Assembly: GCA_008638375.1 (NCBI GenBank) | Contig: CM018052.1 | Span: 18,380,450-18,444,449 of the forward strand | Direction of reading: 5' to 3' | Length of the DNA stretch: 64,000 nt | From: Nyssa sinensis | Lineage: Eukaryota > Streptophyta > Magnoliopsida > Cornales > Nyssaceae | In this document: positions 35,411 to 46,604 of the stretch, piece after piece | Layout of the letters: every line of letters begins with the position of its first letter | Position numbering within the stretch: the first letter of the stretch is position 1 | Made by a program: the position numbers and the translations under genes | The notes under the pieces: generated by a model | Database searches by the model: none | What the model saw: only the letters and a program-made list of their open reading frames with translations | What the model was told of the DNA's origin: nothing

Positions 35411-35413
35411 CTA
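35405..35413 (-). promoter_or_regulatory. UAG with tobamovirus-type readthrough context
   Basis: The gag-protease frame ends UAG CAA UUA CAG, and the same frame continues into pol. UAG CAR YYA is the established readthrough consensus of tobacco mosaic virus replicase and plant tRNA suppression. The hexamer after UAG would match by chance about once in 500. Pol has no AUG of its own nearby. Readthrough here is inferred from sequence, not shown. Confidence 0.7.
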
Positions 35414-37774
35414 TTTTGGAGCTGTCTCCTTGAGGGCAATAGCGTGACATTCTCGTGAGGTTGGCTGACATCCTCGGACCGAGTGCACGCTCTGATTGTG
35501 GACGTACTTCAGACACTGATGAAGGGTCGAAGTGACCGCCCCTATCTGGTGTAACCAGGGTCTCCCGATGATGACGTTGTATGGAGACTTCATGTTCAAC
35601 ACCATGTATTCAGAGATGGCGGTTTTCTGCCCTTCACCTTCCCCAATAGTGGTAGGAAGGTCAACTCTCCCCAGGGGGGTGCTGAGGTTGCCATCAAAAG
35701 CTGCCATTACGGCAGTGGTGGGCTTGATGCTGTCCTGGTCTATGCCCATCCGCTTAAGCGGTTCATAGAATAGAATGTTGACTGAGCTGCCAGTGTCGAC
35801 TAGGACTCTTCTAGTTTCGAAGTTGGCGATTCTGAGGGTGATAACAAGGGCATCACTGTGAGGGCAATGTACCCCTGCTAGATCTTGCTCGGTAAACTGG
35901 ATCTCTGGCCCTGGCTTGAGCCTCTTTTCGACGTTGGAGATCTGCGAGATGTTTGGGGTGGTTCTGGCCTCCCGAGCATATCTTTTTCTTGCCCTGTTGG
36001 ACATTCCTGTAACAGGGGAGTCAGCATGGAGGACGTAGATAACATGGTTGTTCTGCCTCTGAGGCTCGTTTCGTCCTTCCCGCTGCTCTTGCCTGTGTTC
36101 GGGCCTCTGATCTGGCCGCTGCTGAGGCTTGTCTTCTTGGGGGTTCTGCCTTCCGTCTTGTTTGACGAACTCCCGAAGACGTCCCTTCTTTATGAGCTGT
36201 TCTATCTCGTATCGGAGGGTCCTGCAGGTGTTAGTAGTATGCCCATGATCTTTATGGAAATTGCAATACTTACTTTGGTCCCGCAGGCTGGGATCTCCTT
36301 TGATCGGCTCTGGCCACCTCAGGTTCTCCCGATCTCGGATCTGCCGGAGTACCTGGTTCGGAGTAGTGTTCAAAGGCGTGAAGTTGGTGAACTCCCTTGG
36401 TGCGGAGTTGTACACAGCTCTGTGAGCTGTTTTCTTCTCTGGGCTTTTGACCCTCTTTTTGTTGGAGTCTTTTCTGTGATCCTCCTTCTTATGGTCCTCC
36501 CGCTTCGGATTATCCCTCTGGGTCTGATCCTTGCCCTTTTGGGCTGAGCGGTTGGCTTCTTCCAGGTTGATGTATTTTTTGGCCCGATCCATCAATGCTG
36601 CCATATCGGCCGGGGGGCTCTTTGTCAAGGAATCTCTGAAGCCGCCTTGGGCAAGCCCGGCAGTAAGGGCCGCAACAAGGAATTTCGGGCTGCAATCCGT
36701 GATCTCAGTAAGCTCGTTGTTGAAGCGGGCAATGTAGGCCCGGAGGGATTCCTCCCTGGTCTGCTTAACATTCAGTAGGAATTCTGGCCCCCTTCTGAGC
36801 CTCCTGCTGGTCATAAATCTATCCAAGAACTGTCTACCGAGCTCGTAAAAGCTGGGAATTGAGTTCGGAGGGAGGTTGTGAAACCACTTCAGAGCTGTTC
36901 CCTTCAAGCTGGTGATGAACGTTCGGCACATGAAAGCATCTGAAGCTCCGTGAAGGGCCATCGTATGCTGATAATGAGATAGGTGATCCCCTGGATCTCC
37001 AGATCCGTCATAGAGAGTGAATTTGGGCACTATGAACTTTCTAGGCCTCTCTTCGAACATGATGGCGTGGGTGAACGGTGTGGCTAGTCTTCCGAGCAGC
37101 CTGGCCAGTTCTTCTTGCTCTGGAGGGTTCTGAGGTCCTCTTAAGCCGATTGTCCGGTCCATAGACTCGGCAATCTCCTCTACCCTTCGCGGGTCTCTGA
37201 GTCTGACATCTTGTGAACCCTGCCTGACAGCCTCGGCTTCAGGGTAGTAGGGTGGAGTGCGCCCTTCGGATGGAGGAGGAATCCGAACCGGTGGGACTGG
37301 CGCTGCATGATAAGGTTCCTGTGGTGCCGGGGGTGCTCCCGAAACCCTAGGAGTTGGGGCTCGAGTAGTGCTCCGGTAATGCACGTCGGGGACAAAAGCG
37401 GATGTTCCCCAGCCAGGAACTGTTGATGGCTGTGGATCTCGGCCAGCGTGAGCAACGCCTGAAGGGTGCTCAGGCTGGTTAGTGGGGGCCTGCCCACGAA
37501 ATTCTTCATTCCCCGTGGCAACTGGGGGTTGCGTTCCTGCAACGAAGTTGACCGGCGGGCAAGGAGAAGCCACCGCTTGGTTCTGCGTGAGCGTTGCCAG
37601 CGTTCTAGTAATGGCTAGCAACTGCTCCTGTACCAGTTCATTGTGTCGTTTTATTGCTTCGATCTCTTGTCGCATAGGGTTGGCCGCTGGTCCCCTTGTG
37701 CGCGGAGCAGGCGGCTGACGCTGAGCGTTTTGCGAATTCTGAGTATTCTGTCGGGGTCGGAGATTTGGTGCCAT
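35411..37774 (-). CDS. gag-pro: Z gag-protease
   Basis: 787 residues from ATG 37774 (MAPNLRPRQN), chosen because it lies after the PBS; the frame is also open upstream into the LTR. Pro-rich N-terminal third (70-180). Retrotransposon Gag domain at about 240-400 (KGTALKWFHNLP, FLDRFMTSRR, LRAYIARF). Lys/Glu-rich linker (410-450). A zinc knuckle of CHHC form, C504, H507, H512, C517. Gln/Arg-rich linker. Aspartic protease with catalytic D660 in VLVDTGSSVNILF and the later IIGRPWL (735-741). The protease is thus upstream of the UAG, so only RT, RNase H and integrase depend on readthrough. Confidence 0.93.
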   Translation of the reverse strand: MAPNLRPRQNTQNSQNAQRQPPAPRTRGPAANPMRQEIEAIKRHNELVQEQLLAITRTLATLTQNQAVASPCPPVNFVAGTQPPVATGNEEFRGQAPTNQPEHPSGVAHAGRDPQPSTVPGWGTSAFVPDVHYRSTTRAPTPRVSGAPPAPQEPYHAAPVPPVRIPPPSEGRTPPYYPEAEAVRQGSQDVRLRDPRRVEEIAESMDRTIGLRGPQNPPEQEELARLLGRLATPFTHAIMFEERPRKFIVPKFTLYDGSGDPGDHLSHYQHTMALHGASDAFMCRTFITSLKGTALKWFHNLPPNSIPSFYELGRQFLDRFMTSRRLRRGPEFLLNVKQTREESLRAYIARFNNELTEITDCSPKFLVAALTAGLAQGGFRDSLTKSPPADMAALMDRAKKYINLEEANRSAQKGKDQTQRDNPKREDHKKEDHRKDSNKKRVKSPEKKTAHRAVYNSAPREFTNFTPLNTTPNQVLRQIRDRENLRWPEPIKGDPSLRDQSKYCNFHKDHGHTTNTCRTLRYEIEQLIKKGRLREFVKQDGRQNPQEDKPQQRPDQRPEHRQEQREGRNEPQRQNNHVIYVLHADSPVTGMSNRARKRYAREARTTPNISQISNVEKRLKPGPEIQFTEQDLAGVHCPHSDALVITLRIANFETRRVLVDTGSSVNILFYEPLKRMGIDQDSIKPTTAVMAAFDGNLSTPLGRVDLPTTIGEGEGQKTAISEYMVLNMKSPYNVIIGRPWLHQIGAVTSTLHQCLKYVHNQSVHSVRGCQPTSRECHAIALKETAPK

Positions 37775-37832
37775 GGTTTTCCCGGTGGGGAAAAAGATGA
37801 GTTTACGAATAAAGCACGTAGAGATTAGTCGT

Positions 37833-37850
37833 TTCCCACAGACGGTGCCA
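37833..37850 (-). promoter_or_regulatory. Z primer-binding site (not initiator-Met)
   Basis: On the - strand, TGGCACCGTCTGTGGGAA begins 3 nt after the 5' LTR end. It starts with TGG, the complement of tRNA CCA, and differs from the initiator-Met site used by X, E1 and Y. I cannot name the primer tRNA from sequence alone. Confidence 0.75.
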
Positions 37851-37853
37851 AAC

Positions 37854-38527
37854 TGATGCTGCACTTTTTGACTCGCAACATGTGAGGGCTCCGTGACCTG
37901 TAGAACACTCAGAAAGATGATCAGAGGACCACCGGATTGGCTCCGGCGGTAGCCGCTCCGATGCTTAAGTAAGTAAGGGAATTGAAAGACTGTATTGAAA
38001 GTCAAAGAATGAGCATAAGAATCCAAAGCGTACCTCTAGGGTTTAATATATAAGCCGTGGTTCTCCTAATTCTGATTAGGTTTTGCCGCCACGAATATCG
38101 GGATTTGATCATCAGAGATTTGCAGTTACCTTGTGGAGCCTTGAATCGTAGATGGAGATAACCATAGATAGTAGTTTCCGTGTTAAAGGCTGTTTCCTTA
38201 TTCACCGCTTAACGGCTGTTAAGGAAACCATATATGCAGTGTCGAATAAATACTGTCCAGAACAGGAGGTCTGGACGATGTACATGAGAATATCCTGAAT
38301 GCTTCATCTGTACTGTATGACCGAGTTCATCGGTTCTGAATGATATATAAATAAGAATGCTCCGAAGGCTTATGGCTGCTCTGTATGATAGATATATATG
38401 AGAATACCCCAAAAGCTTATAGCTGTTCTGTATGACCGACATATATGAGCTCTGTAGGATCGAGATTTGTTAATCTGGTAGGCACACGTGTCTCAAACTG
38501 ATTGGTGTTTCTGTTTATGGTATATCA
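37854..38527 (-). repeat. Z 5' LTR
   Basis: 674 bp, TGATATACC...ATCA on the - strand. U3 contains three degenerate repeats. The TATA box is at 38044-38053. The leader from about 38020 to the PBS is short. Confidence 0.95.
38044..38053 (-). promoter_or_regulatory. TATA box of the Z 5' LTR
   Basis: On the - strand, TTATATATTAAACC is the only strong TATA-like stretch at a suitable distance (about 270 bp) from the gag ATG. Transcription would begin near 38020. Confidence 0.6.
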
Positions 38528-38532
38528 CCTAT

Positions 38533-38955
38533 TATCTGAGTAATAGATTTAACATAAATATAGATGATACTCTATCAAACTAGTTGAAAGTACACAATAA
38601 ATGATTCTGAATAACTTTTAGGGATCAATGTAATCTAAATGATCGTAAAGACTGACCTAGTAATAAATCATTTGGAAAAACTATGAAATAAAATGATACA
38701 TGATCCTTAAAGTACTACGAGGAAAATTGTGATGGTGAAAGGAAGTATGAATGACTAAGACTACAATAAATTGAGAACGATAATTTACGATGATTTGGAG
38801 AAACCTTAGTAAAACTTTAATAGCCGACGATAAGTCTCGGAGACTAATTTAAAAGGAAACCGTACATGTAAAAGTTTCAGGAAAAAGAGAATAGTATTTC
38901 TTAGAATATGAACATCCGAGTTCTAAGGACAAAACTTAATTTAAAGGGGGTAGAA
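38533..38955 (+). other. E1 internal 3' end with polypurine tract
   Basis: AT-rich, no recognisable coding domain. It ends TTTAAAGGGGGTAGAA directly before the right LTR start TGTAATACC, which is the PPT of a + strand element. Confidence 0.65.
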
Positions 38956-39371
38956 TGTAATACCCCACCCAAATTGTAATCGAGCGAACTGTGTAAACCC
39001 GAGTTGATATGACTTTATGTTATAATGTCAAATGAAATGGACGAGTTGGAGTTGAAATTATCTCAAATGTACGGAGGATACTGGGTGAAGCTCAATCAAG
39101 CTAGGGCAAACGAATAATGATAAGAGAACAAAAAAGGGTGGGATGGGAATAGAAAGAAAAAAAATAATAAGGTGAAATAAAATAAAAGATAAAATAAAAA
39201 TAAAATAATAATTAGAAAGAAATAAAAAAAATAAAAAGTTGAAAGGATGGACAGTATATATATATATGTATGAATATAGGTATAAATATCTATATATATA
39301 TATGTAAATCAGTTACAATACGTAACTGAAGAAAGGAAGAAAACGGATGGGAGGCGCAGGAAATGAAAGGC

Positions 39372-39373
<2 letters not shown>

Positions 39374-39418
<45 letters not shown>
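39374..39418 (+). repeat. (AG)n microsatellite
   Basis: About 22 AG units in the E1 right LTR, at the same place as the 21979-22010 run in the left LTR but longer. Confidence 0.95.
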
Positions 39419-39422
<4 letters not shown>

Positions 39423-40441
39423 GGGGAAGGAGAATTAAAGGGAGGAGTGGTTTAAAGTGAGAGCATGCCAGGCGTTAGAACTAGAAAAAAAAAAGAAGAA
39501 AACAAAAGCACAGGAAAGAAGGAAGTAAAGCAAGCGGTGCAAGGGGGTGGTGCGGCATGAAGTAGGAAGAGGAAAAACAAAAAAAAAAAGAAGGAAGGGA
39601 GAAGCAGAAGGTGGGTCAGTGGAAGAAAAGGGAAGAAAAATAGAAGAAGGGAGAAGCAAAGAAGGAGGAGTCGAACAGGCGTGCAATAGGAAAACAAACG
39701 GGTAAGAATTGAGTTCTCTCTTAAAATTTTTTAGAAGCATGAATGATTTATTTGATTTTAAGTTCTTGTTAAGCATGGAAATTGATTTAGATTTCAATTT
39801 CAATCAAGAAAAATGAACCAGAAATGAGTGAGAAAAATGCCATTTACAGAGCGAGAAAAATGCCGTTTACAAGGAAGAAAAACAGTTGGGTTGTGAAATG
39901 TTGATGCGTTTAACTTGGTTTAAACAATGGGGGATTATTCCTAGGAAGTGTAAGAGTTGAATGGGAGTAAAATAGGCCAAAACGGTGTAGGAAAAGGTGG
40001 GGAAAATGGGGAGAAAAGGGGCTGGCCGGAAAACTACACAACTCTGGTGGAGCTACAGTTTTCCCTGTTTTGGGGGAGATCAAGCACTCCAATCAAAAAA
40101 CCGAGGGTAGATTTAGGTTACCCATGATTTATAGGTATGAACCCTACTAAAAAACACAAGAAAAATCATCGCCGACTAGTCGCCGTTGATGAAGAAGATG
40201 ACCAGCCATGTGTGGAGGGTGCTGCATGGCTGGGTATTTTTATGTCTTGATTAGGGCCAAACCGGGTCCGGTTCGACCCGACCCACCCATTCAGAGGGCT
40301 TCCCAACACTATTACTTTATGGGTAAAATTTTAAATTTGAGTTTGGGAGGTGTTTGGTTGGAAAGGAGAAGCTATCTATTGGTTGGCTTACAAATGTACA
40401 AGAAATGAAAAACATGTATAGGAAATGGAAAACAAATTTCG

Positions 40442-40512
40442 TGGGCAGTAAAATGAACCTGTGACCAAGGGAGAAAGGGTGAGAAGCTTAGCCCACTGTG
40501 CTAGTAAGGCAC
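40442..40512 (-). other. tRNA-like module, antisense in E1 right LTR
   Basis: Copy of 23046-23112. The A-box region is partly decayed ('ctagtaaggc' for 'ccactaaggc'), and the B box has lost bases. Confidence 0.4.
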
Positions 40513-41130
40513 ATGTGGTCTGTTTGGGCTCAAATAATATATGTATTAGCTACACTTAATTAATTTAATAAAATAATTAAAATTACTTAATTTCAAATTA
40601 AATCCGAACGCGTAAATTAGTCTAATGAATTATGAAAACTTACTATTTTGAACCTTCTGAATCTAATGGTGAGATTCGTTTCACGAGATGGAGTTCTGAA
40701 AAATAAAACACTCGTCGAATGCCAAAATGACCAAAATCCCCCTACGTCAAAGGTGAGTGAAACTGACTCCGATTGAGTTAAGGAAATAGTGGATTTTTGT
40801 TCTTTCAAACCTTCTGGACTTAACAGTGAAGTCCAAATTTTGAAAACAGAACGCAAAAAATAGAGACACGTAAATGACCATTTTGCCCTTGGGTAAATTA
40901 AGTCCAAACTGGAAATTGTAAAAGCGTAAATAAGTAAAAGAGATACTTAGGGTAGCGAGATGTACAAATTGATAAATGACAATAAAACTGAGATGTGTTT
41001 ATGAATGTATAAGCAAGTCAAAGGGAAAGGCGAAAGTCACGGAATACTAGGACACTGATAGGGTAAGTAAACTTCTATCTCTTATACGTGATTTTCCAAG
41101 CCACGATCTTTCCATTACTGCCAAAACTTG

Positions 41131-43973
41131 TGTCATGCCCCGAATTTCCACAAACCCGAGGGGTGAGTGAAATGAAAGAAGAAAAGTAAGTGAAAGGCAA
41201 TTAAGGTGGATTTGATTAATTATGCCTCCCTTCCCCCATGTTTTCCCAAAATTATAAGTGAAAACTTACCATTTAACTTAACCAAAATGGTCTCCTAATG
41301 TTGCTCAAGTATCCCTCCCAATAAATGTTTAAAATAGTTTAAGTCATATTCAAAGATGGTTTCCAAAACAACCCCAAAATGTCTCTAAATGTACCTTAGA
41401 ACAATGGCCCAAATAAACCCCCAAAGGTCCTAAAACATAGGCCAAGAATTTGTCAAAAAGCCTACCAAAAATTGGCCCAAGTGGCCGAACATGGCCTTGA
41501 AATATAAAAAAAATATGTCCCAAAAAAAATGCCTAACATGGCCTGGTATGATGGCCAAAAGTGGTCAAAAAGGGGCTCCAATAGGTAATGTCAAGCACAT
41601 GAGGGAATGACTGTAAAATGGTCTTAGATGGCATGCCATGGCATGCCTAACAACAGGTGGCAGCACGCGGGGTGAGCCAACAACACACACATGAGTGCAG
41701 TAGAGCAGCAGGGCGCGTGCAGGGGCAAGCTGGGCGCGTAGGCTGGCGCACAACGTGTGGGGCTGGGCTCTTTTTCTTCATTTTTACTGTAGCGACAGAG
41801 AGCAGTTTTTCCATTTTTTCTACAGAATTACTTTTCATGGCTATGGCTGAATTTCACTATCCAATAGCCAATTTTCTCTGTTTTCCAAATTTTTTTTCCC
41901 AAGTTTTCAAGCCATTTTTTTTTCCATTTTTAGCCCATTTTCCAAGGTTTCTAAACCCCCCTTTTGACATCTTTCCCACCTATTTAAAAGGTATTTTACA
42001 CACTTAACAAGTCTTTTAATTTTTCATAAAATTTCAACATAACCTCTTTTGTTTTCCAAGCCTTTTTCCCACCTAATATTCACAATACTTCATATGTATA
42101 AGTATGTCACAACCCAGCCTCACTCGGTGGCCACAAGTCATGTAAATTAAACATACATCCCTTGTTTTCAACATACACATCTATTTGCCTCAATATATAC
42201 ATATGATGTTCGTTAAATAAAAATATCCTACATATCATTTGGGTTTAAACCCTTACACTTTAAAATGGCCCAAGGCCTATAGTTCACTATTTTTTGAATT
42301 AAAATACAAGTTATTTCGGCTTATGCCCATACATACAAAAATATGCCCAAAGGGCCAAATATGCTTCGTGGCCCATTTCTTCTCTGCTCTCAAAGACTTG
42401 GTCCAGTCTCATGTACCCAGAGACTTGTCCGTAATATGATATCCCACAAGGGGTCAGTTCAACTGCTGGTATGACAAAATGCTAATGTTAGGAACAAATT
42501 TAAGGCGTGGCATGTGCAAGTGTACATTTTAAAACTATAACCCTCCAATCTCCAATGCTATACAATATCAATATGCATGACACACACATGCAACTTTATC
42601 CCACCAATGTCTCACTTTACGGTTCTTCCCCGTTGGAATGCAAGTACCAATGTATGTCTCGCTTCACGGTCCGAACCCCATTGGCATGCGAATACAATGA
42701 CCAATTTTGGGTTTTTCACCACAGGATCTACACCCTCATAATGCATAGCACCAAAGTGCTCAACTCACGCCATGTTTCCAAGGATTCACACCATGCCAAC
42801 ATGCCTTGATTTTTCTCAATGCAAATTCTATGGGACATTTCTTCAACCACATATTGTATAACTTAAAATATGCCTCATTCATAAAATAAAACATAACTTC
42901 AAATTCACAACACTTTGTCTACATGAATGTGAGTCACAATTCAATGAATTAAACATATGATCAAGTTTCATGTTCATTACTTTAACAATTTCTCAAAGAA
43001 AATCCAAATACACAAACTACCAACTCATGGAATAAATCATAACTCCCAAACCACAAAAGTTTCTCTACATGAACATAAGCTAAAATATAATAATCCAACA
43101 CATATGCAAGGTACACCTTCATTATGGTAACAAATTGTCAAGAAACTCAAAGAACACAAAAGTACCTAAACTACCAACTCTAAGTTTTCAAAGCAACTAC
43201 CACCGAAGTGATTTTCTAACATCAAGTAAACACCTAAATCACTAAACCAACACATAGAAAGGCAAAGAAACTTAAATCTATTCCTAACTTAGCAAGATAT
43301 CATACCTAAAATGGTTTTTCTCAACTCGAGGGAGTTGTGTTCACTATGCAGCTGAATTGATCATTGAGAATATAGCCCTTGATGAGAGGAACAACTTCCT
43401 AGAAGGAAGCCTTACAAGAATTTTGACCTAGGAGTGTGTTTTGGTGGCTTGAAGCTTGAAGAACCCAGGGTTTTTCTTCACTTTTCTCCCATGCACGAGT
43501 TTTGCTCTATATCTCAGACCAAAATAACGAAATTTTAACTCTTAAGGGCTATATTTATACTAAAGGAAAAAATGACCCTTTTGCCCTTAATGAATCCGGG
43601 ACCCCGTTACACTATAATCCGTCCCAAAACGCCTTAATTCGACATTTTGCTTTAACCAAAGTTCTTAAAATTATATTAAATAAAAATTTTCAAAAAAATA
43701 AATTTTCGCATGTGGCTGGGTTGGGCCGGTTCCACCCGGGGTGCTTTTTTGGTCCTATTTTTGAAACTATCTCTGAATAGGGTTAAATTTTTACAAGAGG
43801 TGTATTTTAACATTCTAAGTATATTTCTCTTCTATGGCATACTCAAACTATATTTCTAAAAATTACTTATAGCTAAATGATGTATATGCAATGCCTAACC
43901 AGCAAATGGTGCGTGAATAGTGCCCTACAGGTAAAAATGAAAAATTTATCTTCATTTTTTTCAGATCTCTACA
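41131..43973 (-). repeat. Y 3' LTR
   Basis: 2843 bp; on the - strand TGTAGAGATCT...GGGGCATGACA. It is homologous throughout to 47734-50581 and, in the other orientation, to 4955-7789. Short frames in it have no recognisable domain. Confidence 0.88.
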
Positions 43974-43989
43974 TCCTCCCCCCCTTAAA
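43974..43989 (-). promoter_or_regulatory. Y polypurine tract
   Basis: On the - strand, AAGGGGGGGAGGA directly precedes the 3' LTR start, confirming - orientation. Confidence 0.8.
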
Positions 43990-44182
43990 GAAATTTTGTC
44001 CTAAAATTTAGAAATGTACCTCTATGAATAAACAACTGTGGATACCTAGCGAGGACTTCAGCCTCACACTCCCAAGTGGCCTCCTCGACCCTCTGATGAC
44101 TCCAAAGATCTTTGACCAAAGGGATGGTCTTGCCTTGCAAAAGCTGATCCCTTAAGTCCAATATCTCTACAGGCCTCTCATC

Positions 44183-45306
44183 TTAAGAAGCATGACCCTC
44201 CACTTGAAGATCTACCCAATCTAGCACATATGAAGGGTTAGGCTCATACTTCCTCAACATCGACACATGGAAGATATCATAAACCCCTGATAACTGTGGC
44301 AATAATGCCAGCTTATAGGCCACCTCACCAACCTTCCCAAGGATCTCAAATGGGCCTATAAACTGTGGCGACAGTTTCCCGCTACGCCCAAATCTCCCCA
44401 ATCCTCGTCGTGGGGCCACCTTGACGAACACATGTCCCCCAACATCAAATGATAGAGGTCACCGCCTTCTATCTGTATAACTTTTCTGGCGGCTCTGTGT
44501 TGTTAACAGATGCTGTCTAATCACCCGTATCTTTTTCGTGGGCCCTAAAGTAGCTGTCTCTTCTACCTCAGTCCAACATATCGGTGAATGACACGGCCTA
44601 CCTTACAACGCCTCAAAAGGTGCCATCTCATTGCTAGACTGACAACTGTTGTTGTAGGCAAACTCTATCAGGCAAGGTGATTTTCCTAACTACCCCTGAA
44701 ATCCATAACACAGGCTTTAAGCATATCCTCAAGGATCTGAATAGTACCTTCTGATTGATTGTCAGTCTAAGGATGAAAAGTAGTACTAAACAGTAGTTGA
44801 GTCCCCAAGGTCGTCTGGAGACTCTACCAAAATCGTGTAGTGAAACGTGGGTCTCGGTTTGAAACAATGGAAACATGAATCCCATGTAGTCGTACTATCT
44901 CTCGGATATACAACCTACCGAGAACATCCAATAAATCAGTCGCTCTAATCGGTAGGAAATATATGGACTTTGTCAACCTGTCAACCATAACCCAAATTGT
45001 ATCGTGACCTCTAGGTGACCTCGGAAGACCCATCACAAAATCCATAGTAACAAACTCCCGCTTCCACTTGGCCATTAGAAATGGCTGTATTAAACCCCCA
45101 AGTTTCTGGTGCTCAGCCTTAACCTGCTGGAACATGAGATATCTGGACACGAACTGTACAACATCTTCCTTCATCCCCGTTGAGCAATGCTGGTGGCGTA
45201 AATCATGGTACATCTTAGTGTTCCCTAGGTGCACTACTAGACATGAGTGATGGAAATCTCTAAGAACATCAGCCCTAAAAGACTCTCGAGCAAAAACTCT
45301 ACCCAT
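44183..45306 (-). pseudogene. Y integrase, broken
   Basis: 45306-44824 carries part of the zinc-binding region (LVVHLGNTKMYHDLRHQH), then FVTMDFVMGLPRS with the first catalytic Asp and IVSNRDPRF with the second (SNRD for the usual SDRD). After a stop near 44824 the rest is in several frames: a Glu-motif region, then 44431-44183 with GRSGKLSPQFIGPFEIL (GPY/F module) and LSGVYDIFHVSMLRKYEPNPSYVL, typical of chromovirus integrase C-termini. A chromodomain is not clearly readable in the remaining 200 bp. Confidence 0.8.
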
Positions 45307-45366
45307 ATACCTCAGGCTAAGGTCAGAATGAATTGTCCGCCCCTCAAAGCCCTCGGTACTAGTAAC

Positions 45367-46590
45367 TCATGCTCGAATCTGCTCTGCCTCTGTGCCCTGT
45401 AACTGTGCCTCAATGACTCTGCTCAAATGTTTAGGCTGTGCACATAAACTAAATAGTGTGGCATGTCCCCCAGACTCGGCAAAGTCCAAGTTAAACTCGC
45501 CAATGTCTCCCATCATCTCCCACTCCCTAATAGCAATATTAACAATAGTGCTCCTCGGTCTCCTACTAAATGCATCAGCTACGACATTGGCCTTCCCAAG
45601 ATGGTACTGAAGGTCAAAGTCATAGTCCTCTATATATTCCATCCATCTCCTCTACCGAAGGTTCAAGTCTTTCTTCGTGAAAATGTATCTAAGGCTCTTG
45701 TGATCTGAAAACACCTCAAAACTCTCCCCGTATAAGTAGTGTCGCCAACTCTTAAGTGCAAAGATGACGGTAGCTAACTCCAAATCATGTGTAGGATAGT
45801 TTTGCTCATGATTCTTTAACTGGAGAGAACCATAGGCTACCACCCTACCCTCCTACATCAATACACAGGCTAGTCCTTCTCTTAAAGAATCACAATAGAC
45901 TGTATAACCAATGCCTCCCTCAGGTATAATCAAAACAGATGCTAAAATCAGTCTCATCTTCAGCTCCTAAAATGACTGCTCACAATCATCACTCCACTCA
46001 AATCTAATGCCCTTGGGCATTAGACGAGTAATCGGCGCGACAAGATGAGAAAATCTCTCTACAAATCGATGGTAGTACCCGGCCAATCCTACGAAACTTC
46101 GAATCTCGAACACACTCTTCGACCTCACCCAACTCATAACAGCATCAATCTTAGAAGGATCCACAGATACCTCACTACCCGACACAACATGGCCTAGAAA
46201 CTGCACCTCCTGAAGCCAAAACTCACACTTCGAAAACTTAGCAAACAAACGATACTCCCTCAAAATCTGTAATACAGTTTATAAGTGAAAAGCATGCTCA
46301 TCTTTAAAAGGTGAATAAATCAAAATGTCATCAAAAAATACAACGACAAACTGATCTAAATAAGGACTAAAAATACGATGCATCAAGTCCATGAATGCTG
46401 CTGGGGCAATCGTCACATCGAATGGTATAACTACAAACTCATAATGGCCATAATGAGTGCGAAGAGCTGTTTTCACCATGTGCTCTCGTACTATCAGCTG
46501 ATGATACCTAGATCGAAGATCTATCTTCCAGAAATATCTCGAACCCCTAAGCTGATCAAACTAGTCATCTATCCTCGGTAATTGGTCGTT
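45367..46590 (-). pseudogene. Y reverse transcriptase and RNase H, broken
   Basis: RT starts mid-domain at about 46590 (QLPRIDD, with a stop after it). 46479-46279 reads [20 protein letters not shown] and FFDDILIYS, the catalytic Asp pair in a variant FFDD. 46263-45967 continues [20 protein letters not shown] to the connection. RNase H is in 45843-45652 ([28 protein letters not shown]) and 45642-45367 ([19 protein letters not shown]). These two are separated by a stop where the family has Gln. Frameshifts and stops rule out function. Confidence 0.85.
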
Positions 46591-46604
46591 AGTGTCACAC
46601 TACC

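Larger units (their letters stand above)
26662..38527 (-). mobile_element. Tat-lineage Ty3/gypsy retrotransposon Z, nearly intact and ambisense
   Basis: 11.9 kb with two 674-bp LTRs (five substitutions, no indels), ends TGAT...ATCA, and flanks CTTAT / CCTAT (26657-26661, 38528-38532; one mismatch). On the - strand the order is: 5' LTR (37854-38527), PBS, gag-protease, UAG, RT-RNase H-second RNase H-integrase, hairpin minisatellite (31400-32037), long 3' region with antisense genes, PPT, 3' LTR (26662-27335). The extra archaeal-type RNase H, the long region between pol and the 3' LTR, an additional antisense ORF and tandem repeats there are all known traits of plant Tat elements such as Grande. 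It sits in E1's internal DNA. Confidence 0.95.

Noticed and set aside
34128..36547. Open frames on the + strand across gag-pol (for example 35885-36547)
   Set aside because: They are antisense shadows of a conserved coding sequence, without domains, splice signals or promoters of their own.
44183..46590. Integrated plant pararetrovirus sequence
   Set aside because: The fragment has gypsy-type integrase after RNase H and lies between LTRs with PBS and PPT, which pararetroviruses lack.
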